Positions 55,837 through 64,000 of a DNA stretch of 64,000 bases are shown piece by piece. This stretch comes from Ornithodoros turicata (lineage: Eukaryota > Arthropoda > Arachnida > Ixodida > Argasidae), in NCBI RefSeq assembly GCF_037126465.1, contig NC_088203.1, forward strand, positions 100,688,668 through 100,752,667. The letters are read 5' to 3'. Numbering within the stretch: position 1 is the first letter of the stretch; each line of letters opens with the position of its first letter. Under the pieces are notes generated by a model, which was not told the origin of the DNA, searched no databases, and worked only from the letters and a program-made list of their open reading frames with translations. The translations under genes and the position numbers were made by a program.

Positions 55837-57269
55837 ATATAAAGAAACTCAAAATAAACTTTAAAAGGAAATGAGAAAAAAGGAAGCAAAGGGGAAAAGA
55901 AAAGGAGAGATGATTGGCCGAATGCATAGTGGGCACATTTATTTGTTATGGACATCCGTGGGCTTAACAGGGCACGGTTACAGCACCCCTTTTGTGAAAC
56001 ACCCCATAGCATCATTATCACATATTTGGTGTTGATGTTGATGTTGATGAAAAAAATAATAGGAAGATATTGAATTCGTCAATCCTGTTGTTCTGTATAG
56101 ACGTGTTAGTTTTCACCTTCCTCGATTTAACAGAGACGCACTATCCAGAAAGTATTGAATTTCCGTGAGCCTTATATCATTTTTGCCGTCCGTCCTCTTT
56201 GCCTTTCTTTGCTGCCGCGTTTCCCATCGCATGACAACAAAAAGCTGCATTACTTAACATATCCGACGTACATAAAAGTGGTCGGAGGATCGATATTGAC
56301 TCCGCAGGCACGCATTCACGAAATCCAAGCGGTGATTACGGAGCAATACCGAGAGGAACACAAAGAAACAAACCGTCGGGTGATCGCTGTCCCGGGGAAC
56401 TAATTAGGTATTCTTCGTTGCTGTCGCAATTAACGTTATCCCGAGCGCCGTAACCGTGGTAACATCCGGTTTGTACTTCCACCCCTCATCACACTTCCGG
56501 CTCTCACTTCCGACTCACATCCCCTTCCGGTATTTGTACCTTTGCCCGTACAACGTCGAGGCGCCTTCAGTGGCGAGACATAATTCGACGGCAGTTTATC
56601 TAAGTCGGGGAAAGAGACACTGGTGCTCTTTACAAGGATTGGAAGGCGACGCGGTCTTTGCTTGCTTAGCAGGTGTGTGTTTGCCCGGTGCGCACTCTGT
56701 TTGTTGCTCTTTCCGCTACTGCAGGGGATAGCCCGTCCGTTGTCGATATGCCCGCTGTTTTATTTATTGATCGGGCTTAAATTAGAAAGTGATGAAGGAA
56801 GAACTCGATGCTAAATCGATTTGTTGAGGAGCGGCGGCGTGGGGTGAAAATACGTGACTGGACTCGGATCTTCCCGATGAGAGTTTGAGGAAAACCGAAA
56901 ATGGAAAAAAAAAAAAAAGTTCCGTACACTGAAGTGTACGGCAGTGAAGAGGTATGAATAATGGCGATGAGAACTCGGTGGAGTCTCCGCGTGTGCAGGA
57001 GATCACTTCAGCTTTACTCGAGTCATTTTTCGACGTACTTGGGCGGACGACGACTGAGGTGATCAAGCAATGGTATACCGCAAAAACACATCTAGAGAAG
57101 AGGCACTTCTGTTACAAGCAGTGTACTATGGTTCGTAGTTTCTATACGATAATCACGGATCATATGTTGCTTATAATGGCGTTCGTCGCTCAGAGCGTTT
57201 AATGCTTTTCTTTTAGTTTGCTTTGTTTACGACTCATCTTCCTTAGAACCACATTCCAGACTCAGCTCA
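55837..57269. other. No gene seen
   Basis: A GTTGATGTTGATGTTGATG repeat at 56031-56050. ORFs up to 94 codons with no motif. A small hairpin TTCCGTACACTGAAGTGTACGG lies at 56920-56941. Confidence 0.4.
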
Positions 57270-57600
57270 CGAGCGGCATGGCCGAGTTCGTTAAGGCGTC
57301 CGTTAAGGCGTCCGTTCGTTAAGGCGTCGTTGGTGGTAGCCAAGGTCGTGTTGAAGACTGCGGGAGGTGGTGGGTTCGAATCTTACCATCGGCTGTGCTG
57401 GCTGAGGTTTTTCCCCGGGTTTTCCCAAGACTTTCCAGACGAATCTCGTCGGCACAATTCCCCCTGAAGTCGGCCCAGGACGCACACTAACCCCCCCTGT
57501 CCCCACTCTCTCCTGCTGTCATCTCTCCACCTGTCCACATCTGTACACCGCTCATAGCCACAGTTGCTTCGCGGCGCTTACACACACACACACAAAAAAA
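57270..57600 (+). mobile_element. Family A SINE with duplicated head segment
   Basis: CGGCATGGCCGAGTTCGTTA begins the head. GTTAAGGCGTCC is then repeated in tandem (57290-57328) before GTTGGTGGTAGCCAAGG. B box GGTTCGAATC, full body, end GCTTCGCGGCGCTTACAC and a CA then A tail. The A box is slightly altered (TTCG in place of TGG). Confidence 0.85.
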
Positions 57601-58009
57601 AAATCTGGACTCAAATCAAAGGGGAAGAACGATGTCTGCTTTCATGCGGAGCGAAATACATATTGACTTCGCAGCTAGTTATATAACTGAACCAAGATTA
57701 GGATGCGGGGTAGTTGTACTTACAAATTGATTTTGATAGAAAACGCTTTTGTCTTCACGCACGATTTCACTGTGAAGAGCATCTGATTTCTCTTCTACTT
57801 TGCCACCGGATAGCGCCCAAACTTGGTGGTTACTGTTTATCCCTTCTCAAAACAGCCCTGAATGACCTTTGTCTCCGTCGCACGTTCACGTGACGTCCAC
57901 CACAGTGCGCTAGCTCATGCTGACGTACCCGTGAAAACGAAACCGAATATGATCATCCTGAGAGACTTGCTAAAAAGCAAGCGAGGTGGTGACTAGAATT
58001 CATGTTACT
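57601..58009. other. No gene seen
   Basis: No coding or repeat signal recognised. Confidence 0.4.
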
Positions 58010-58096
58010 AAAAACCCCAGACTAGGGACAACGAAAACAAACACACACGGACAAATACTTGTCTGTTTTCGTCGTCCCTGATGTCATGGTTTTTTT
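58010..58096. mobile_element. 87 bp hairpin MITE
   Basis: AGGGACAACGAAAACAAACA pairs with TGTCTGTTTTCGTCGTCCCT, with AACCCCAGACT / ATGTCATGGTT outside, around a short loop. No target duplication seen. Confidence 0.65.
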
Positions 58097-59283
58097 TATA
58101 ATATGAATGAACATTCGGTTCAATTTTGTTGTTTATCTCAAATATTATATGCTGCGGTGTAAAATTTTGCTTATGTATCTACTAATAATTTGCTTGTGAT
58201 ATGTCACACATAACTCACAGTGGAATGCAACTTTAATCTCAAAATCAGTATTATTTTCTTTGTACTTTTAATGAAACCAACAGTTCTAGGCCGAGATAAG
58301 AAACAGTCTCTGTTCGAAATATCAGCGGCTCTAGTCCTGAGGTCCTTCTTTTAACATTTCCGCACTGGTTCGCTGAATATCGCTATCTTTCTATATCGTA
58401 TTATATTGCATTGCATTGTAGTCGATGGATTCGCAGACTGCCTACACGTTCTTTTGCTGCCTTTTTTCCCCCGTGCCTTCACGGTAGTAGGGAACGCCAT
58501 AGGGGCTCTCATTCCTTTTTCTGATTAATTTCCACGCTTCTTGGTCGTACGCAAACGTGACAGGAGACACTCACCCTCCCTGGCCCCGCGTTAACTAAAG
58601 TAATTTCGCCGCACGGATGAGAGATCGCGGCGCGCGCTGCGAGATAATTTTGTTCGGCGCGTGCGTCGAGGCTGCCTAGAGCGTGAACCCCGAAGGATCC
58701 TGCGCCTTCAGTTTCTGCTGCCTGCATCGTCGAGTGTCCGGCACTAAGTGGCACGCCTTTAAAAAGGATGGAGCGAGACAAAACGAAGGATGGAATGTGC
58801 GAAGAGGGAATTGGTTTTTTAGAGGAAGTTTGAGCGACGTCAAAAGAAAGTGGCTGGCGTTGTGTGGATTCTTTTTTTTTTTTTTTTTTTGAAGGTCAAA
58901 AGGTGGTCCGCGCACCGGAGAGGGTCACTGTTGGTTGTGGGAGTATGGTCTCACTCCTCTAATTATGAGGCATTCTAAGAAAACAAGTAGTAGTTTTAGT
59001 AGTTTTCACTATGACTATCAGATGTAGCATTTGTGTAAAATGACTGCGGTCTATAACTGTGACCCCGGAATTATTCGGAAAACTTCGAAGTACAACCAAC
59101 GCTGAATTATAAAACACAATTAATCTTTTGCATATCGTTTTTTTAGAGAACACAGTGATGTATTCGTCCTTTTTATACCGCAGTCATGTTCAAGGATTTC
59201 ATGATAACCGGGACGATACGTCGCGAGCAGTCCAGATAGTCGTATTACCTTTACACAATTTGATCTGGTGAACGACACGATTG
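58097..59283. other. No gene seen
   Basis: The poly-T tract at 58872-58890 supplies Phe/Lys runs in spurious ORFs. A GC-rich block lies at 58600-58690. No motif. Confidence 0.4.
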
Positions 59284-59291
59284 GCGTCACC

Positions 59292-59994
59292 CAGAATTGT
59301 GCTGTTTCTCGAAAAAGGTAATTGATAACCGTTATATACCGTCACTTCTACGGAAAAAGTAATTGATTACCGTTACCAATTGCTCGACTCCAAATGTTAT
59401 TTGAGTAACGAGCAGAAAAGTAACGCGTTACTCCGGTCGTTACTCTGCATTCACGCAAATTATACCCGTCTTTGTGTGCCTCAGAAAAAAAGAAAAAGAA
59501 AGGTTCAACAGCGGAACAGCTGGAATAACACGAAAAATAGACACGCGTAGGACAAGCAGATCTGTACGTTTACTGTATTTATCGCCGGGGAAGACGTTGA
59601 CCCGATTGTGGAAGAACATTGCGTGGAACCTCCCCATGACTCACTAAACATCCAAAGGTTCAGGTACCAACCACCACACTCGTGTAGGAAGAGATTAGGG
59701 AGAGGGACCCTGAAATTCCAGAACGTTATTACAATGACTTCCGCTTGGTATAGTAGAACGGCCCAACAAACGACGACGGCACGAGAGGCTTGACTTGCCG
59801 CGGAACATCTCAAAAGATAAGTTCATCTCTGCCGAGAAAGTAATCAATTACTGAGTAATCGATCACTCAGAAAAATAATGGATTGCTCGAAAAATTACTT
59901 TGACAGTAAAGTAACTGATTACTCGAAAAATTACTCAAAAAGGTAATTGATTACAAGTTACGCAATTACTAGTAATGCGTTACGCACAAGTCTG
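59292..59994. mobile_element. 703 bp hAT-like non-autonomous element
   Basis: The left end CAGAATTGTGC and the right end, whose complement is CAGACTTGTGC, differ at one base of 11. Flanks GCGTCACC (59284-59291) and GTGTTACC (59995-60002) agree at six of eight, both differences being C/T: an 8 bp duplication as made by hAT transposases. Subterminal regions on both sides are crowded with GTAATTGATTAC-type motifs, likely transposase-binding repeats. No transposase ORF. Confidence 0.7.
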
Positions 59995-60002
59995 GTGTTA
60001 CC

Positions 60003-61478
60003 CCAATTAATCTTTTGTTGCTGGGTCGTTAGGACAACATTGCGCACTGTGGCAAGGAGGTGACCGGAGTTATAGCTTTTCACTTAGGTTTATCTCAGAC
60101 GTACTAGGACAGATGTTGGCAGAGTTCCCTATAAAGTCGGTAGTCTGTTTCTGTTCGGAATTCGCGATTCCGTCGAATCGCGCTTCCGCGTAAGCAGACT
60201 GCGCGGGATATTCATATCCGAGAGGGTCCTGATGCTCATTCTGGCGCTACAGTTGTCAGAGAGGCCGTCCGTCGACGTCGCTTATTTTATGCGAGTACAA
60301 CGCTTCCGTTTCGGATATATTCCCGCTGTACGAGATTAGGACATCGTTCGGGCGCAATTCTCCCCTCGCTGACTCTCCCTCTCCTCTGTGAACCGCCGTT
60401 TGTTTTTCTCCGCTGTCATTTCGTCGCTCGCCAATTTATCTCGCCCGCATCCCTGCTTCAAACAGCAAGCGACTCGACATAGAACGAAGGGAGGCTATTT
60501 TTGTTCAATCCCCGTCGGCAACATTATCGCGTTGAAATAATGGGACCCTGCGGCTAATATAAGGGTAATAATGGCAGGGGTAAAAAAAGTGGAGCGATCG
60601 CGCGAAAATACCCGAAAATGCACTCCGGAAAGAGGGGAAGAGAATGCCGGCTGAATTAGGGAGCGCGCGTAATCTATTATAATTAAAAGGGATCGGTGTG
60701 GGAAAAAAATAAAGTGGGGCGGCATAGACGGATCGAAGCTGCATTGTCAACGCGAGAGATGAAGGAACGACGTCGTCGCTGGCACGTTGGCGTTAGATTG
60801 GGTTGGGTTAGCGCACGCGCTCTCGGCTCCCGCCCACGCTTTATAGGACAGAGTGCAAGGGAGCGCGTGGGAGTGGCAGCGGGGGGGGGGGGGTAAGCAG
60901 GAAATATACGGGATTGTCGTGATCACGTTTCTAGAGCACTCTAAAGACGATGCCACCTGCCTGGAAGACGGCAAAATTTTCTACAGCGATGCGCGGCCGC
61001 CTGGAATGTCGCGTGACAGCATTTGAGGATCCAATTCGTCTCTGCAGATTAGGAGAAACTAAAAACAGTTGGTTCACGTTCATTGTCAGCGATCTCTTCC
61101 GGCACATCTTTCTCGTGCTAACAAAGGTATTGAGGAATCACTGTTACTTTGCATTTAAACGATAACTATGACAGCAGGAGTGAGACGTATATAGTAAGAG
61201 ACACTTTTATGGGGATTGATCGATTGATTAGTTGATTTCTTTTTGTTGTCTTATCATTTTCTTACATGATACAGTGATGGAATGATACAATGATACAGCA
61301 AAGAAACAATAAAAAAACGGGATGTCTGCTCGAAGATGATGATTGTTCTGATTGAGATAAAACGACGACAATGTGTCTAGTAGTTAGGCATTGGGTAAAC
61401 AGCTGCAAACATTGTAACAAAGCTGACGACACTATGGAAACAGCCACGCCCGCAACGCGAGGCGAATGCTTCAACGTA
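60003..61478. other. No gene seen
   Basis: 60100-60900 is compositionally even, repeat-poor and GC-rich, ending in a G run at 60880-60893. ORFs at 60495-60974 are short and overlapping. It may be conserved non-coding DNA, which cannot be tested here. Confidence 0.4.
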
Positions 61479-62760
61479 GTGGTGGTGGTGGTGGTATGAT
61501 GTTCTAAGGAAGAGCAGTGAGATCTGCCTGTTCAGGCAAGGCGGCAAGTTTCACTACTTTGTGAAAGGGGAGGGGCAGAAGGGGAAGTAAAAGAGAAAGG
61601 ATAGAGGGTCAGAAATGAAAAAAATGGGAAACATAGAGAGAAAGACACTAGTAGGGAGGGAGAGATAAAGAAGGAAAGCGTTCACGACACCCCCACAGAA
61701 GAAGCGAAAGCTAGGAGCGCGTCTCGCGCTTTTCTACGGATGTGGATGGGACCCTGCGAGTACAAAATCTCGTCTAGAGAGCCACAGCTAGGAAAGTGAT
61801 AAGGCTCTGAAACTCGCGGTAAAGGTGTCTCTGGCTGCTTGAAACTCTGCACAGTCCATGATGATGTGCTCCATGCCACCGAAACAGAAACAAGTCTAAC
61901 AGCGTTGCGATGACGGGAAGGCCAGTTTGTAGCGAAAGGCTGGTGTCATAACGGACTTGCATCGGAGTCTGTGGAGAAGGGTAGATCGCTTCCGGTTGAG
62001 ATCCTTTACACGGCATGGTTGAGAGAAGTGCCGCACTTCCGGATAAGCAGTGTGACGGATTTCTCGGGCGTACGCAGAGAACTGCTACATATTATGGCGT
62101 GGGTCCTGAGGTGCAGGGACCTCAGGAGGAAGCTTGTGGTAGCTGTTGGCGATCCAGGCAGCTGTTTCGTTGCCAGATATTCCCATTGAAAACCAGAAAG
62201 CCATTGAAAACCCACGGCAATACCGTTGTTGTTGAGTTGTTTTCCTACCTCCAGTATTGTATGTGCTATGGGGCCGTCGATGCGGGGGCTACTTATCCGC
62301 TGAAGAGAGCACTTGGAGTCTGTAAGCACAATTCCAAGGCCTGCTTGATGGCTACGAGATCGGCTCTTACCCCTTACAAAGAAGAAGAAGACACTTGAGT
62401 GTCGATGCGACCGCCCCACGAGTGCTCAAGTGCAGGGCACCAGAGCGCTGCCGTAGTCCTTTCGGTAACGGGATTGGTGGACACGTGGGTGTAGATTTTC
62501 CAGTGCACTTCCAATGCACCCGCGAGCGTTCTTTCCCAGTATGGCTTCTTGTACAAGGGCCTTGGCCACAATGCTTGGGACATGTGACTTCTTTCTGAGA
62601 CCCCGAAGAGCGCAAGGGCACTGCGGTCCCTGTCGAAGAAACGGTGGCTCTTCCGCACTGGAGTTCGGCCCATGGCCAGCAAGCACCTTGTAGGTGCACC
62701 TCCCCAGTGTCCTGAAGTTATCCGCGATGGTGGCGTATTCCGCGTATTCGGCCTTTGCTT
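61479..62760 (-). pseudogene. LINE ORF2 C-terminal third: RNase H, knuckle, 3' UTR
   Basis: Minus strand, several frames. 62475-62496 IYTHVS corresponds to the RNase H YTDGS motif with the Asp changed to His; TTAALWCPALEHSWGGRID follows. VLTDSK at about 62310-62325 keeps the second RNase H Asp. WLSGFQWEY at about 62240 is the QW block. Then LLHRLRCKSVMTPAFRYK leads to GGMEHIIMDCAEFQAARDTF, the His-x4-Cys half of the knuckle. A C-terminus with RRKARDALLAFASSVGVS stops at 61682. The 3' UTR runs to GCCGCCTTGCCTGAACAGGC and an ACC repeat at 61479-61494. Multiple frame changes and stops mark it as dead. RNase H-bearing LINEs belong to I and related clades. Confidence 0.75.
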
Positions 62761-62853
62761 TTTTTACGCTAAGTTAGTAACGGTGATGGAAATGCTTGAC
62801 GCAATCGGCCACGCTTAGGTGGGCAACGTCACGACTACCGCGGGGGGGGGGGG

Positions 62854-62980
62854 GATGTGCGTCCTGGGCCGACCTCACAGGGAACTGTGCTAACATTTGT
62901 CTTAAGCCGTCTGAAGAAAACCCACGGACAACGCCCAGACGGCACGGCCGGCGCACGGATTCGAACCCGAGTAACCAAGT
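62854..62980 (-). mobile_element. Family B SINE, truncated
   Basis: Minus strand: B box GGTTCGAATCC altered to GGGTTCGAATCCG, then CCGGCCGTGCCGTCTGGGCG, the body and GTCGGCCCAGGACGCACATC. It ends in the C/G run at 62840-62853. The head upstream of the B box is missing. Confidence 0.75.
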
Positions 62981-64000
62981 TATCGGGTGCAATAGGATAA
63001 AGCATAACATATGGCGACGAAACACCCAAACCATAGTTTTTAAAAAAACTCATATTTATTTTCCGTGGTTTATAGTAGAGGAGCTGACCAAAATGCGTAT
63101 TTTGTGTAGTTTTAGAGGGGCATCAAAGTGCAAATATTTCTCCTCGTGGATTGAAATATGCCGTTACCTTGACACCAACACAAAAGGAACGGCAATCATC
63201 CATAGCGATATCTTTCAACCCGCCAGCAGAAGCGTTGCACTTTAGTGCTCTAGCGTCCTTCAACGTCTAAATTTAACTTCGAGGCAACTTTTTAGTGCCC
63301 TACTCGTTGCGTTGCAAATGACGTAGCCGACATGATATCGAGAAAACCTGTACATAAAGTCCATACGCGTCCTCGTGGAATCACCGCGTGAATAATAGCA
63401 CAGCTTTATTGAAAGTGTAATATATTTGCCTAGTGTTCTCTGATTGTTACCTGTAACCTGCAAGATTGTTGAAGGAAGCACTTGCGGAGTGAACGACTAT
63501 TTATGACTGAACAACCGGAGACAGACGCGAACGAGACAGCAGTCTTAAGGCTCATCCACACATGCGTTTCAAAAAGTGGCGTCGCCTCAGCGTTCGCGGC
63601 GCAGCCGAGAGGGGCCTGTCGCACTTAGCCGATCCGCCATCTTGCAGAGGCACTTCGTTGTTGTCGTTGCTACGTCAAGATCGTACCGACACTTGAAGCT
63701 CTCTTCCTCCAAGTTTACATTTTGAACCATGTTATCTATTTCACTATTATTGTGAAGCATTTCCGCTGGCGTCATCAATCGTAGAAACGACAGACGTGCC
63801 ACAATATAGCGCAGATACAGAGAAGGAACGGCAGAGCAAGCGAGACACATGTTTACCTACCGACGACCAACACACGGTCACACACAAGTCGTATTTTCGT
63901 CGGTTTCGTTGTTTGCGCAAATTCCCAGCTCATCGTTGACAGCTCGGACCACAAACAACTATTGGTGACGAAGAACTTACTCACAAGGTAGCACCAAACA
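62981..64000. other. No supported gene; possible Harbinger end
   Basis: The 149-codon ORF at 62796-63245 starts in the SINE and has no motif. The minus-strand 87-codon ORF at 63587-63850 lies upstream of a GGCTCATCCACACATGCG sequence (63549-63566) that resembles PIF/Harbinger termini, but no second end was found. Confidence 0.35.

Overview
This window reads as nuclear DNA from an arthropod, most likely a tick (Ixodida). The main clue is several tRNA-derived SINE families whose bodies share a block reading GTCGGCCCAGGACGCATACTAAC and an end near CAGTTGCTTCGCGGCGCTAACAC. I associate this type of repeat with tick genomes (Ruka-like SINEs), but I could not search a database. No intact host protein-coding gene, rRNA or free-standing tRNA gene could be supported. 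The long open frames are either transposon remains or chance ORFs in low-stop sequence. The window is best described as intergenic or deep intronic DNA built from old, nested mobile elements.

Layout. 0-7 kb: a LINE endonuclease relic (124-591), fold-back elements at 858-1457, 2640-2740, 2783-2942 and 4952-5244, and a SINE at 3261. 7-9.2 kb: a minus-strand LINE reverse-transcriptase relic, interrupted by a 1 kb terminal-inverted-repeat element carrying a BED-like zinc-finger ORF and by a SINE with a 9 bp target duplication. 11.2-12.2 kb: three copies of a 153 bp hairpin MITE, one nested in a TTAA-flanked palindrome. 13-17.6 kb: SINEs and a pogo/Tigger-like element holding a roughly 99 bp tandem array and a SINE with a 12 bp target duplication. 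18.9-27 kb: hairpin MITEs, LINE 3' ends, and a canonical SINE. 29-34 kb: a third SINE type, a fourth hairpin MITE copy, and a full-length but dead mariner (31736-33034). 34.8-46.5 kb: two large CA/TG arrays, the CAGGGTGG element with a perfect palindrome around a TA repeat, LINE tails, and a 578 bp TIR element. 46.8-64 kb: further SINEs, LINE relics at 48.8, 53.1 and 61.5 kb, and a hAT-like element with an 8 bp target duplication (59292-59994).

How the parts relate. Autonomous-type sequences (LINEs, mariner) are all broken here. The non-autonomous elements (SINEs, MITEs) depended on such enzymes: one SINE tail resembles a LINE 3' end in the same window, as expected if the SINE borrows that LINE's machinery. 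Nesting gives relative ages: the LINE at 7-9 kb is older than the SINE and zinc-finger element inside it, and the Tigger-like element is older than its SINE.
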